Below are positions 7,329-16,386 of a DNA stretch of 54,944 bases, one piece after another. Source of the DNA: Clostridia bacterium (GTDB lineage Bacteria; Bacillota; Clostridia; Oscillospirales; CAG-272); NCBI GenBank assembly GCA_017450965.1, contig JAFSSQ010000038.1, positions 1 through 54,944 on the forward strand. The letters are read 5' to 3'. A program made the translations under genes and the position numbers. Under the pieces are notes generated by a model that was not told the origin of the DNA, ran no database searches, and saw only the letters and a list, made by a program, of their open reading frames with translations. The first letter of the stretch is position 1, and each line of letters starts with the position of its first letter.

Positions 7329-7655
7329 TCAGGCTTTCGCCAAAAAGTCAAAGAGCTTGTCCGCTCCCGACAGTTCCAGTATTTTTTTCGTCCTTGCGCT
7401 GCATCCCGCCAGTTTGAGATCGCATCCGATCTCCGACGCCCGCTGATACCGGCCGAGCAGGAGCCCGAGCCCCGAGCTGTCCATAAAATCCACGCCGGAC
7501 AGATCCAAGATCAGGATCGCGGGGCGGTTGAGATACATTTCGTTGTCGATGCGGTCCCGGAGACTTCTGGCGCTGTGATGATCGATCTCCCCGCGCGGGG
7601 AGATCGTGAGGGTCCCGCCGTCCAGCGTGACGGTGATACGTGATGAGCCGAACAT
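7329..7655 (-). CDS. spoIIAA: anti-anti-sigma factor SpoIIAA
   Basis: A 108-residue STAS-domain protein, first gene of the sigma-F operon. The regulatory Ser lies in VDFMDSSGLGLLLGRY, the site phosphorylated by SpoIIAB and dephosphorylated by SpoIIE. N-terminal strands (ITVTLDGGTLTISPRGEIDH) and the C-terminal helix are normal. No convincing sigma-H promoter was found upstream; a TTGACA (7734-7729) lacks a well-spaced -10 box. Confidence 0.92.
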   Translation of the reverse strand: MFGSSRITVTLDGGTLTISPRGEIDHHSARSLRDRIDNEMYLNRPAILILDLSGVDFMDSSGLGLLLGRYQRASEIGCDLKLAGCSARTKKILELSGADKLFDFLAKA

Positions 7656-7784
7656 CGTTTTTTCGTCCTTTCCTTTTCCTTTCGCCGAGGGCTTGCCAAA
7701 AAGATAGCACGTCTCCCCTGTCGGATCCTGTCAAAGCGTGAAAAAGAGGGATCTTTTTGTGCGCGGAAAAATCGCGAATAAGGA

Positions 7785-7813
7785 TTGATTTTTTTTGCAA
7801 AATAGTATATGAT
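7785..7813 (+). promoter_or_regulatory. promoter of the envelope glycan cassette
   Basis: TTGATT (7785-7790), 17-base spacer, TATGAT (7808-7813). The predicted leader of about 150 bases runs to the GTG at 7971. It holds a good ribosome site at 7882-7888 followed by a 12-codon TTG frame (7896-7934), which may be chance. Confidence 0.65.
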
Positions 7814-7970
7814 AAAGTACAGTATGTCCATATAAGATTTGAGACATTCCCTTCCGGATCGGTAGGATAAGAACAGAGCGGAAAGGAGGCGATCCTTGAC
7901 GGCGCCGGACGGCCATCCCCCTGCGGGTGCCTGACGGTCCGGCGGACGGAACAAGGATTTTCCTACAGAC

Positions 7971-9512
7971 GTGCGTATCAAAAGCAAACCTCTCGTTTCG
8001 GTCACTCTGATCGGTCTTTTGGCGCTTCTCCTCTTTTTCCCGGCGGGCGGCGCCGCGCGGCCGGCGAGAGCGCTTTCCCCCGCCGAGGATCTCAGCGCGG
8101 ACGCGGTACTCTCCGGCGCGCAGGGCCCGTCCCTCGCCCTTGACCGCAACCACAGGACGGCGGCGGGGCTGACCGCCGGGTTCTCCCTTACGGCGGAGAA
8201 CGAAAAGGGCTACGCCGCGATCTATCTGACGACGGAAAAGGCGGCGTCCGAGATCACCGTGGAGGACGGACAGACGAGCCGCTCCTTCCCCGCGACCTCT
8301 CACCTGCATCAGACGCTCGATCTGAAGGCGGCGTTCGGCTATCTGCCGAAAAAGATCCGCCTGACCTTTGCCGATCCCGGGTGCGGGCTGACCGACGTAT
8401 GGCTTTTTTCCGACGGGGAGCTCCCCTCCTTTTGCCAGGACTGGAGCGAGCCGGCGGAAAACGCGGATCTCCTCCTGATCTCCGCGCACAGCGACGACGA
8501 CACCCTCTTTTTCGCGGGGCTCCTCCCCTACTACACCGCGCGGGGGCTTACCGTGCAGGTGGCGTATCTGACCAACCACACCGCGACCGAAAACTACCGC
8601 AACCACGAGCTTCTCAACGGTCTCTGGGAGATGGGCGTGCGCTGCTACCCGATCCTCTCCGACTTCCCCGATCTTTACAGCGAATCCCTTGACGCGGCGA
8701 AGCAGGTCCTCGCCTGGCAGGGATACGGCTACGACGCGGTCGTCGATTTCGTCGTGAAAACGGCAGAGCGGACGCATCCGCAGCTGATCGTGACCCACGA
8801 CACGGCGGGCGAGTACGGCCACGGCGCGCATATGCTGGCGGCGCAGGCCGTGATCGACGCGTGCGAGAAGATCGCCGCTTCCCCCGACGCAAGCGCGGAG
8901 GAAAACGCCCGCAAGGTGCAGAAGATCTACTTCCACCTTTACGGGGAAAACAGGATCACGATGAACTGGGACGAGCCGCTCGCCGCCTTCGGCGGCCGGA
9001 CGGCGTTTGAAGTTTCGCAGGACGCGTTCGCCTGTCACAAATCCCAGCACTGGACCTGGTTTTACAACTGGATCTATTACGGACAGCGGGGCGATCCGTG
9101 GCAGGGGATGCCGAAGATCACGAAAGCGGCCGATATTCCCTTCTATTCCCCCTGCGAGTACGGGCTTTACTATTCCGCCGTCGGAGCGGACGAAGAAAAA
9201 AACGATCTCTTTGAACACCTGACCACCTACGCCGATCAGGCCGCCGAGGCAAAGCGCAAAGCGGACGAGGAGTCCCGCGCCGCGGAGGAGAGCCGGCTGG
9301 CGGAGGAAAGCCGCCGTGCGGAGGAATCCCGCCGCGCGGAGGAAAGCCGGATCGCCGAGGAAAGCCGCCGGGAAGAAGAATCCCGCCGGGCAGCCGCCGC
9401 TTCCGGGGATCCGTCCGAGCCGAAAGAAAACAAGACGGTCGCCGCCGTTTTGCTTGCCGCCGCGCTGCTCGCGGCCGGCGTCCTGCTCTTTTTCAATTTC
9501 CGCAAACGCTGA
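7971..9512 (+). CDS. PIG-L/LmbE-family deacetylase, membrane-anchored
   Basis: A 513-residue protein at GTG 7971. Residues 1-37 are a signal or anchor segment. The N-terminal about 120 residues form an unassigned domain. The PIG-L domain starts near residue 160 with LLLISAHSDDDTLFF (metal motif AHxDD) and contains TNHTATENYRNHE and GEYGHGAHML (third metal His). A tail of repeated EESRR-A units (about residues 424-475) makes a charged coiled coil, then a membrane helix and FRKR. PIG-L enzymes deacetylate N-acetyl sugars on lipids or glycans. The layout points to action at the outer face of the membrane. The ribosome site is weak. Confidence 0.85.
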   Translation: MRIKSKPLVSVTLIGLLALLLFFPAGGAARPARALSPAEDLSADAVLSGAQGPSLALDRNHRTAAGLTAGFSLTAENEKGYAAIYLTTEKAASEITVEDGQTSRSFPATSHLHQTLDLKAAFGYLPKKIRLTFADPGCGLTDVWLFSDGELPSFCQDWSEPAENADLLLISAHSDDDTLFFAGLLPYYTARGLTVQVAYLTNHTATENYRNHELLNGLWEMGVRCYPILSDFPDLYSESLDAAKQVLAWQGYGYDAVVDFVVKTAERTHPQLIVTHDTAGEYGHGAHMLAAQAVIDACEKIAASPDASAEENARKVQKIYFHLYGENRITMNWDEPLAAFGGRTAFEVSQDAFACHKSQHWTWFYNWIYYGQRGDPWQGMPKITKAADIPFYSPCEYGLYYSAVGADEEKNDLFEHLTTYADQAAEAKRKADEESRAAEESRLAEESRRAEESRRAEESRIAEESRREEESRRAAAASGDPSEPKENKTVAAVLLAAALLAAGVLLFFNFRKR

Positions 9513-9524
9513 AAAGGAAAAACC

Positions 9525-10598
9525 ATGAACTTTGATCTCAACCGGATCACGGTGGTGATCCCCTCTTATCAACCGGACGAAAAACTGAAAAAGACCTTCG
9601 CCTCCCTGACGGAAGCGGGTTTTACCGATATTCTGATTGTGGACGACGGAGGCGGAGAACGGTTTGCGCCGATCTTTGACGAGCTGAAAAAGGAGCCGGC
9701 CTGCACCCTGCTTGTGCACGAGGTCAACCGCGGCAAGGGAGCGGCGCTGAAAACGGCGTTCTCCTTCCTTGCCGAAAACCGCCCCGACTCGCTCGGCTGC
9801 GTAACGGCGGACGGAGACGGGCAGCACCTTGCCGAAGACGTTCTCGCCTGCGCGAAGCGGATGTGCGAGACGGACTCCTGCGTGCTCGGCGTGCGGGATT
9901 TTTCCCTCCCCGACGTGCCGCGGCGCTCCCGCATGGGCAACCGCATCACGAGTACGGTTTTCCGGCTGTTCTGCGGCATGAAGATCAGCGACACGCAGAC
10001 CGGGCTCCGCGCCTTTCCGAGCCGGTATTACGGGGCGCTGCTCACCGTGGAGGGCGAGCGCTACGACTATGAAACGAATATGCTCCTCTCCGCCAAACGG
10101 ATGAAGATGCCCCTCACGGAGCAGCCGATCGCGACCGTCTATATCGACGAGAACCGCGCCTCCCATTTCCATCCCGTGCGGGACAGCGTACGGATCTATT
10201 CCTTTATTCTCAAGTATTGCCTCAGCTCCGCCGCGTCCGCCGCGGTGGATCTGATCGCCTTCTATCTTCTCTTCCACTTTTTCGGCGCGCGGCTCGGTCT
10301 TGCCGCCGTCCTCGTCTGCACCTTCTGCGCGCGGGCGATCTCCGCTTTCGTCAATTTTCTCATCAACCGCGGCGTGGTCTTCCGGAACGGCGCGGAACGG
10401 CGCTTCGGCACGACGCTCGCCCGGTATTTTCTCCTCGCCGTCTCTTTGATCCTCTGCTCCACGGGGGTCGTCGAGCTTCTGAAACTTCTCTTCGGCACCG
10501 AGCTTCCCCTTCTCGTTACCTTCTTCAAGATGATCGCGGATACGATCCTCTTCCTTTGCAGCTTCCGCATCCAGAAAAACTGGGTCTTCCGCGACTGA
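9525..10598 (+). CDS. GT2 glycosyltransferase fused to a GtrA domain
   Basis: A 357-residue fusion. Residues 1-220 are a dolichol-phosphate-mannose-synthase-like GT2 domain (ITVVIPSYQPDEKL, ILIVDDGG, VTADGDGQH, SDTQTGLRAF). Residues 230-357 are a four-helix GtrA membrane domain (around FVNFLINRGVVFRNG and SFRIQKNWVFRD). GT2 makes undecaprenyl-phosphate sugar and GtrA helps move it across the membrane (family knowledge); fusion puts both steps in one chain. It follows the PIG-L gene by 12 bases. Confidence 0.9.
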   Translation: MNFDLNRITVVIPSYQPDEKLKKTFASLTEAGFTDILIVDDGGGERFAPIFDELKKEPACTLLVHEVNRGKGAALKTAFSFLAENRPDSLGCVTADGDGQHLAEDVLACAKRMCETDSCVLGVRDFSLPDVPRRSRMGNRITSTVFRLFCGMKISDTQTGLRAFPSRYYGALLTVEGERYDYETNMLLSAKRMKMPLTEQPIATVYIDENRASHFHPVRDSVRIYSFILKYCLSSAASAAVDLIAFYLLFHFFGARLGLAAVLVCTFCARAISAFVNFLINRGVVFRNGAERRFGTTLARYFLLAVSLILCSTGVVELLKLLFGTELPLLVTFFKMIADTILFLCSFRIQKNWVFRD

Positions 10599-10638
10599 CC
10601 TCTCCGGTACGTTATTTCAGAAAGGAACCGTAACACGT

Positions 10639-11886
10639 ATGAATACCTCCGGCAACAATCTTCCGAACGGAGAAGAGCGGGTCCGCTTTTCCTCCGTGAC
10701 GCGCTCCGGCAGCGCGCCGTCCGGCTCCTTCCGCCGGCGCTCCGTTCTGCCGCCGCGCCCCGCCCGGAAAGAAAAAAAGGACCACCCGATCGCCCGTGTG
10801 ATCGGGCGGACGCTCGTGATCCTGCTGACGCTGATCGTGATCCTTGTCGGCGGGCTGCTCTCCGTCTGCGCCACGATCGCCCACGGCCCCAGCACGACGA
10901 TGCGGGATCAGCTTGTCCTCTCCGCCATGCAGGCGAGCGCGACCAAGTGGGTCCCCGGGCTGTTCCTCGATCAGGAAACGGTGGACGCGATCGTCGACGC
11001 AAGCCACGTGACCGTCCCCGACGTGATCCCGCTTGACCAGTACAGCGAGTACAAAAAAGGCCAGGTGGGCGGCGAGGAAACCTCCGACGAGCCGGACTGG
11101 TCGCAGGCGCACGACGGGATCCTCTACTTTACCGTCAACGGCCCGAGCTACAAGGCGTATATCATGCTCGTCAAGGACCCCTCCCGCGTCTTCGTCGGGG
11201 TGGCGCAGTTCCAGAGCGGCGCGGGGATCCGGATCTTTGACGCGGTGGAAAAATACAGCACCGCGGACGCCCCCGTCGTGGCGGGGATCAACGCGGGCGA
11301 GTACGTGGACAACGGCGGCCAGGGAACGGGCGATCTGCCGATCGGCATCACCTTCTCCTGTGGAAAAGAGGTCTGGTACGACGGGATCGTTACCCATACC
11401 TTCTTCGGCTTTGACCGCGACAACAAGCTGATCGTAAAAGAGGGGATGACGCGGGCGGAAGCCGAGGCGCTCGGGATCCGGGACGGCGTTTCCTTCCAAT
11501 GGGACAACACGCTGATCCAGAACGACGGCACGAACGTCAAGACCTTTTACGCGCCGGACAACATCGCCCGGGCGCAGCGCACCGCGATCGGCCAGCGGGC
11601 GGACGGCACGGTCATCCTCCTCACGACCGACGGGCGGTCCGCCTCCAGTCTCGGCGCGACCCGCAACGACGTGATCGACCTGATGATCCGCTACGGCGCC
11701 GTGACCGCGGGACTGCTCGACGGCGGCTCCTCCGCCATGATGTACTACCGCGACTACTGGGACGTTCTCGGGATCGACTACAACTCGCTCGACGATTACC
11801 AGAAGATGGGTCTCGTCAACAAATACAAGGCGTTCACGCCGCCGCGCAAGATGCCCTCCTACTTTTTGGTTTCTGCTTCGCATTGA
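10639..11886 (+). CDS. membrane-anchored phosphodiester glycosidase (NAGPA-like)
   Basis: A 415-residue protein with a basic cytoplasmic N-terminus, one membrane helix (about residues 54-80, VIGRTLVILLTLIVILVGGL) and an external phosphodiester glycosidase domain. Domain features are PVVAGINAGEYVDNG, AQRTAIGQRADGTVILLTTD and the C-terminal GAVTAGLLDGGSSAMMYY. The family is related to human NAGPA, which removes GlcNAc from a phosphodiester. In this cassette a wall-glycopolymer substrate is plausible, by inference. Confidence 0.88.
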   Translation: MNTSGNNLPNGEERVRFSSVTRSGSAPSGSFRRRSVLPPRPARKEKKDHPIARVIGRTLVILLTLIVILVGGLLSVCATIAHGPSTTMRDQLVLSAMQASATKWVPGLFLDQETVDAIVDASHVTVPDVIPLDQYSEYKKGQVGGEETSDEPDWSQAHDGILYFTVNGPSYKAYIMLVKDPSRVFVGVAQFQSGAGIRIFDAVEKYSTADAPVVAGINAGEYVDNGGQGTGDLPIGITFSCGKEVWYDGIVTHTFFGFDRDNKLIVKEGMTRAEAEALGIRDGVSFQWDNTLIQNDGTNVKTFYAPDNIARAQRTAIGQRADGTVILLTTDGRSASSLGATRNDVIDLMIRYGAVTAGLLDGGSSAMMYYRDYWDVLGIDYNSLDDYQKMGLVNKYKAFTPPRKMPSYFLVSASH

Positions 11887-11906
11887 CGGAACCGAGGTGA
11901 AATGAA

Positions 11907-13193
11907 ATGAATGAGACGAACGAGATCCGCCGCCGCCCCTCCCGCGGCGCGCAACGAGCGCAGCGGACCTCCGAAGGAAAAAAAAGGTTCAGTCTTTTCT
12001 GGACGATCCCCCTCTTTTTGCTCCTTCTGGCGGGACTGTTTCTGTTTGCGCTGAACATCAAGGTCAAGACTTTTTTGCGGGAGTACGAGGAGGTCCAGCC
12101 GAAGTACGTTGCGGAAGAGATCTATCAGAAATACTTCTCCCCGCTCGATATCAAGGCGATCCTCCGGGACGCCGCCGTCTCCTACAAGATCGGGGAGGAA
12201 GAGATCACGAAGCCGACCGTCTCCCCCTTTGAGACGGAAGCGGATATGGAAAACTATCTGAAGGGCCTCGTCGGGGAGGGCGAGCTCTCTTACAGCGCGA
12301 TCTCCACCGGCGTCTCCGCCGAACAGGAAACCGTGAAAATGAACTTTTCCCACCTCACGAAGTACTTCGTCGACACCTTCAACGCGAAGGGGGATCTGCG
12401 ATATATCGTGAAGGTCGGCGACAAGAAGGTCGCGGAGTTTACCTTAAGCCATACCGGCAAAAAGAGCCGCAGCGGCTACGACCAGTACGGTTTTTCCTCT
12501 CTCTTTCTCTACGCCGCTCCACACGAGAGCGTGACGGTCTACGCGCCCCTCTCCTCAAAAGTAACGCTCAACGGCGTCCCGCTCGGCGAGGAGTACCGTC
12601 TCCCCGACGTGTACGAGAAGACGGACAGCGCCGAGCATCTTGAAAAGCCGGAGGACGGGGTCGTCTACGTCGCCTACTATCTCGAGGGGCTCTTTAACAA
12701 AGTGACGACCGACTCGCTGAAGGTCACGGATCTCCACGGGCAGGCGCAGCCCGTCGTCTACGACGAGGAAAAGAACCTCTTTTCCGCCGAGCTCGTCTAC
12801 CGGGAGGATCTCCGCCAGCAGTACGCCGACTACGTGATCCACGCGATCGAACGGTATTCCGCCCGGATGCAGAACGACGGCGCGATCTCCGAATTTGCCG
12901 CCTATTTCGACCAAAACTCGGATCTGTGGGGAAGCATCCGCGAGCAGGGATGGTCGCTCGCCTTCGTCTGGGAGCACAAGGGATACAACTTCACCGAGCA
13001 GAAGGCGGAGGATTTTTACGCCTACAACGACCACGAGTTCTCCTGCCACGTTTCGATGCTGCACACGCTGATCGGCTACAATAACCAGCTCTATACCGAC
13101 CACGTGGACTTCATCGTTTACCTCCACAAGGTGGACGGACAGTACCTGATTTACGACTGGGTGACCAGTTCGGGAGGGATGACAGCACAATGA
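11907..13193 (+). CDS. membrane-anchored extracellular protein of unknown function
   Basis: A 428-residue protein. A basic N-terminus precedes one membrane helix (about residues 31-50, TIPLFLLLLAGLFLFALNIK) and a large external region. Near residues 205-230 a short domain reads VYAPLSSKVTLNGVPLGEEY, resembling a beta-sandwich. The rest is rich in aromatic and charged residues. I assign no family. It lies 20 bases after the glycosidase and overlaps the PAP2 gene by four bases, so it probably works with them. Confidence 0.7.
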   Translation: MNETNEIRRRPSRGAQRAQRTSEGKKRFSLFWTIPLFLLLLAGLFLFALNIKVKTFLREYEEVQPKYVAEEIYQKYFSPLDIKAILRDAAVSYKIGEEEITKPTVSPFETEADMENYLKGLVGEGELSYSAISTGVSAEQETVKMNFSHLTKYFVDTFNAKGDLRYIVKVGDKKVAEFTLSHTGKKSRSGYDQYGFSSLFLYAAPHESVTVYAPLSSKVTLNGVPLGEEYRLPDVYEKTDSAEHLEKPEDGVVYVAYYLEGLFNKVTTDSLKVTDLHGQAQPVVYDEEKNLFSAELVYREDLRQQYADYVIHAIERYSARMQNDGAISEFAAYFDQNSDLWGSIREQGWSLAFVWEHKGYNFTEQKAEDFYAYNDHEFSCHVSMLHTLIGYNNQLYTDHVDFIVYLHKVDGQYLIYDWVTSSGGMTAQ

Positions 13194-13768
13194 CAGACGC
13201 CATCTACCGCTTTGACTACGCGATCCTCGACTATATCGCCGAGCACTGGCGCTGCGGGTTTCTCGACGCGGTGATGCCGGTGATCTCCGAGTTCGCCCAC
13301 TCCGGCATCGGCTGGATCGCCGTCGCTCTCCTTTTGATCTGCTTCAAAAAAACGCGCAAGACCGGGCTGATGTGCGCCGCCGCGCTGACGACGGGGCTGA
13401 TCCTCTGCAACTTCGGCCTTAAACCCCTTGTCGCCCGCATCCGGCCGTACGAGAACACGGCGATCCATGAGGCGATCGCCCTGATCGTCCCGCCGGAAAA
13501 GGATTTTTCCTTCCCCTCCGGGCACACGATCGCCTCCTTTGAGGTCGCCGCGGTACTGATGATCCGCGACCGGAAACGCTTTGGCTGGGCATCTCTCGTC
13601 CTCGCCGTGCTGATCGCTTTTTCCCGGCTTTACCTCTACGTCCACTACCCCACCGACGTCATCGCCGCCGTGATCCTCGGGATCGCGATCGGGTTCTTTG
13701 CCGTTTGGGTCGTCAACGCCCTGGATCAAAAGATCCGGGCGAAAAGAGGTCTTGCCGACGCAGAATAA
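13190..13768 (+). CDS. PAP2-family membrane phosphatase
   Basis: A 192-residue integral membrane protein with the three phosphatase motifs: KPLVARIRP, FPSGHT and SRLYLYVHYPTDV. Such enzymes remove phosphate from undecaprenyl pyrophosphate or lipid phosphates. Its place at the end of a cassette with a GT2-GtrA enzyme suggests recycling of the undecaprenyl carrier. The start overlaps the upstream stop (ATGA). A strong terminator follows. Confidence 0.92.
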   Translation: MTDAIYRFDYAILDYIAEHWRCGFLDAVMPVISEFAHSGIGWIAVALLLICFKKTRKTGLMCAAALTTGLILCNFGLKPLVARIRPYENTAIHEAIALIVPPEKDFSFPSGHTIASFEVAAVLMIRDRKRFGWASLVLAVLIAFSRLYLYVHYPTDVIAAVILGIAIGFFAVWVVNALDQKIRAKRGLADAE

Positions 13769-13778
13769 AACGGAACGA

Positions 13779-13812
13779 AAAAAGCGCGCCGACCGCGGTC
13801 GGCGCGTTTTTT
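13779..13812. terminator. bidirectional terminator
   Basis: CGCGCCGACC (13785-13794) pairs with GGTCGGCGCG (13797-13806), with an A run before and six T after. It serves the convergent PAP2 and E2-like genes. Confidence 0.85.
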
Positions 13813-13816
13813 CTTT

Positions 13817-14704
13817 TCAGTAGTCCACTTCGGTCGAGAAGGGAAGCTCCAGCAGCTCGGGGTTTTCGAGCAGCTTTTTGAGGAGCCGGACGGATTTGGA
13901 GAAGTAGTAGCCGTCCGCGATCCGCTCGTCCACCGTCAGCCCGAGGGTCACGGTATCGCGCATCTCGGCGTTCCCGTTTTCGTCGAACACGGGGCGCATC
14001 TTCTTCTCTCCGATCACGCAGAAGCAGGAGGTCGTGCCCCAGTTGGCGAGGTGGTGATAGCCGGCTTTCAGCTTGATGCTGCCGAGGTTGGAGAGGAGGA
14101 CGGAGGCGTAGTAGGGGTCGGAATCGATCATCGACTGCGGCACCTTGCCGTGGCGGTCGAGCATCCGCATAAAGGCGACGATCGCTTTGACGAGAAACCG
14201 CGGGAGCTTTTGCAGGGCGTCCATCACGCCGGTGGAGGCGTCGACCGTGTCGCCGCGGCAGGAGCGGACCTGATCGCGGATCTTCTCGCGGACGGTCCCG
14301 ATCGTATCCTCGCCGTCTGCGTAGAGGATGGCAAGCGCTTCCCCGCCGTCGTCGGCAAACTCTTTTTTGACCGTGAAGGAGGCGGAGACCCAGTTGCGCT
14401 CGTAGAGGTTTTTATTGGCGATAAAGCGGTTCATCAGCGGGCGGTGGATCACCGTCTTCAAAACCGCCGAAACGATCACGTGGAAGAGCTTATAGGGAAA
14501 ACCGTCCTCGGTCGGGTTGTGGGCGGCGAGCCAGGCGTTGAGGTTGGTGAGATCGATCGTTTCGGAGATGAACGCCTCGTTGTTGCAGCGGTCGGGGAAC
14601 AGCATCGGAATAATCAGATGCATCGAGTCGGTATCCCGCAGCAGTCTGCCGTCCTTGCGGTCGCCCCATCTTTTTTTGATCTTCTTCATATCCGGTTTTT
14701 GCAT
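13817..14704 (-). CDS. stand-alone E2-like acyltransferase-fold protein, catalytic His replaced
   Basis: A 295-residue protein of the 2-oxoacid dehydrogenase E2/chloramphenicol acetyltransferase fold, without lipoyl or E1-binding domains. Start 14704 has AAGGAA nine bases upstream. The end of the fold is clear: LGSIKLKAGYHHLANWGTTS and DERIADGYYFSKS. In active enzymes this last motif is HxxxDG; here it is ExxxDG. Activity may therefore be lost or changed. It is third in an apparent dut-amidohydrolase operon. Confidence 0.8.
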   Translation of the reverse strand: MQKPDMKKIKKRWGDRKDGRLLRDTDSMHLIIPMLFPDRCNNEAFISETIDLTNLNAWLAAHNPTEDGFPYKLFHVIVSAVLKTVIHRPLMNRFIANKNLYERNWVSASFTVKKEFADDGGEALAILYADGEDTIGTVREKIRDQVRSCRGDTVDASTGVMDALQKLPRFLVKAIVAFMRMLDRHGKVPQSMIDSDPYYASVLLSNLGSIKLKAGYHHLANWGTTSCFCVIGEKKMRPVFDENGNAEMRDTVTLGLTVDERIADGYYFSKSVRLLKKLLENPELLELPFSTEVDY

Positions 14705-14739
14705 TTTGAGTTTTCCTTCCTTTCGTCTTGTTTCGGGCG

Positions 14740-15858
14740 TCAGCCCATCCATTCCACGCTGCGCCAGACGAGCGCTCCCCGCCGCATGGTCAAACGGGGA
14801 GAGAGGAGGTAGTTTGCGGGGATCCGTTCCCCGGCGGAGTCGGTAAAGGAGCCGACGCCGGAGAGAACGGCGAAAACGGCGAGATCGGCGTCGGCGCCGA
14901 CCCGCAGCCGTCCGCCGGAAAAGCCGAAGATCTCCGCCGGGCGCGAGGTCGCGGCGCGCAGGGCGGCCGCCTCGTCCATCCCGAGGGTAACGAGCTTGGA
15001 GAGAACGACGGGGAGCGAGAAGGCCCCGGGAGCGCACAGTCCGCGGTCGGTCACGTCGCTGCCCGCCGTATCGGGGAAAAAGCCCTCCCCGGCGGCGCGC
15101 CGGAACACGGAAAACGCGAAATGCACGTGGGCGTCTCCCACGTCGAAGAGCACGCCGCGCTCCCTTGCCTCCCTCACGCGCGGGTCGACCGTCCCGTCCG
15201 CCAAAAGGATCCCGTTGCCGCGCCCCTGATAGGTATGGGTGAAGATATCGCCCTCGCCGAGCAGGTCGGCGATCTCCCCCGCCGGCATCGCGGGATCGGA
15301 GACGTGGACCATCAGGCGGGTCGAGAGCGAGCGGGCAAGCCGCACCGCCTCGGCGACGGGGCGGGTATCCGCGGCGCACTCCCGGCCCATCCGGATCTTG
15401 AGCCCGCAGAGCGCTTCGGGATACCGCTCGAAGAGGAGCGCGATGCGATCCTCCTGCCAGCGGGCGGGATCGACGTTCTCCGGGTAGGCGCGCAGCGAGG
15501 AAAAGCCGGCGGAACAGACGTTGAGAAAGTATTTTGCCCCGATCGGGCGGCGCCGGAGGACGCCGCAGGCCTCCAGCGTGTTCTCCCCGGCGCCGCCGGC
15601 GTCGACGGCCGCGGTCACGCCGTAAGGAAGACAGGCGAGGGCGGGATCCGCGTCGATCTCCGAGACGCCGGCGAAATGCAGGTGCGCGTCGATCAGTCCG
15701 GGCGTGAGCGTGAGCCCGGCGCAGTCGATCACCTGCGCGGCATTCTCCGGCGCCGGATCGCCGATCGCGGCGATCTTTCCCGCCTTTACGGCGAGAGAGC
15801 CGGAAAAAAAGCGTTCCCCGTCAAAGAGACGGGCGTTCTTAAAGAGAGTATCGAACAC
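14740..15858 (-). CDS. amidohydrolase/deacetylase-family metallohydrolase
   Basis: A 372-residue metal-dependent hydrolase with the dihydroorotase-like TIM barrel. Metal ligands are visible in GLIDAHLHF, the candidate carboxylated Lys in LCGLKIRMGRE, the His of LMVHVSDP and the His of IFTHTYQGRGNG. The C-terminal strand region (GADADLAVFAV) is typical. Relatives are annotated as amidohydrolase/deacetylase and some act on N-acyl or lactam substrates. The substrate here is unknown. It lies 12 bases after dut. Confidence 0.87.
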   Translation of the reverse strand: MFDTLFKNARLFDGERFFSGSLAVKAGKIAAIGDPAPENAAQVIDCAGLTLTPGLIDAHLHFAGVSEIDADPALACLPYGVTAAVDAGGAGENTLEACGVLRRRPIGAKYFLNVCSAGFSSLRAYPENVDPARWQEDRIALLFERYPEALCGLKIRMGRECAADTRPVAEAVRLARSLSTRLMVHVSDPAMPAGEIADLLGEGDIFTHTYQGRGNGILLADGTVDPRVREARERGVLFDVGDAHVHFAFSVFRRAAGEGFFPDTAGSDVTDRGLCAPGAFSLPVVLSKLVTLGMDEAAALRAATSRPAEIFGFSGGRLRVGADADLAVFAVLSGVGSFTDSAGERIPANYLLSPRLTMRRGALVWRSVEWMG

Positions 15859-15870
15859 AGCGCCCCTCCG

Positions 15871-16308
15871 TTACGTCCGGCCCGTGGAGCCGAAGCCGCC
15901 GGCGCCGCGGACGGTATCGGAAAGCTCGCTCGCTTCCGTAAAGGAAAAGCGCGGCGTCTCGGCGACGATCAGCTGCGCGATCCGCTCCCCCGGCTCGACC
16001 GAGGCGTCGGTAAGTCCGTGGTTGTGGAGAGCGACGAGCACCTCGCCGCGGTAGTCCGCGTCGATCACGCCGACCTTGTTCGCCGGCGCGAGTCCGCGCT
16101 TCGAGGCAAGCCCGCTGCGCGCGTAAACGAATCCGGCGTACCCCGCGGGGATCTCCAGCGCAAGCCCGGTGTGAAAAAGCCGCGTTTCCCCCGGGGAAAG
16201 CGTGACCGTTTCCCTCTCCGCCGAGCAAAGATCCGCCGCCGCCGCGTTCTCGCTGGCGTAAACGGGGAGTTTTGCCGTTTCGGTCAGTTTTTTGACTTTG
16301 ACTTCCAT
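15871..16308 (-). CDS. dut: deoxyuridine triphosphatase
   Basis: A 145-residue trimeric dUTPase converting dUTP to dUMP. All motifs are present: AAAADLCSA (1), YARSGLASKRG (2), NKVGVIDADYRGEV (3), GERIAQLIV (4) and the C-terminal RGAGGFGSTGRT (5). It is the first gene of a three-gene unit and has its own promoter. Confidence 0.96.
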   Translation of the reverse strand: MEVKVKKLTETAKLPVYASENAAAADLCSAERETVTLSPGETRLFHTGLALEIPAGYAGFVYARSGLASKRGLAPANKVGVIDADYRGEVLVALHNHGLTDASVEPGERIAQLIVAETPRFSFTEASELSDTVRGAGGFGSTGRT

Positions 16309-16339
16309 CTTTCCTCCGAAAAAACAGAAATATGGTCTT

Positions 16340-16368
16340 ATTTTATCACGAAAAAGCGCGTTTGTAAA
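16340..16368 (-). promoter_or_regulatory. promoter of dut
   Basis: On the minus strand TTTACA (16368-16363), 17-base spacer, TAAAAT (16345-16340). Confidence 0.65.
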
Positions 16369-16386
16369 GGGTTCCGGGAAAAACCG

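Noticed and set aside
7701..7734. Promoter for spoIIAA using TTGACA (7734-7729)
   Set aside because: The nearest -10-like TATCTT is 22 bases away, too far. No sigma-H consensus could be placed with confidence.
7896..7934. TTG-started 12-codon upstream frame with a strong ribosome site
   Set aside because: A good Shine-Dalgarno exists, but the peptide has no attenuator-like codon run and no overlap with the next gene, so it is not called as a gene.
7731..10277. Long minus-strand open frame of 848 codons
   Set aside because: It is the antisense shadow of the PIG-L and GT2-GtrA genes in G+C-rich DNA. Its translation is biased to Arg, Gly and Val with no domain.
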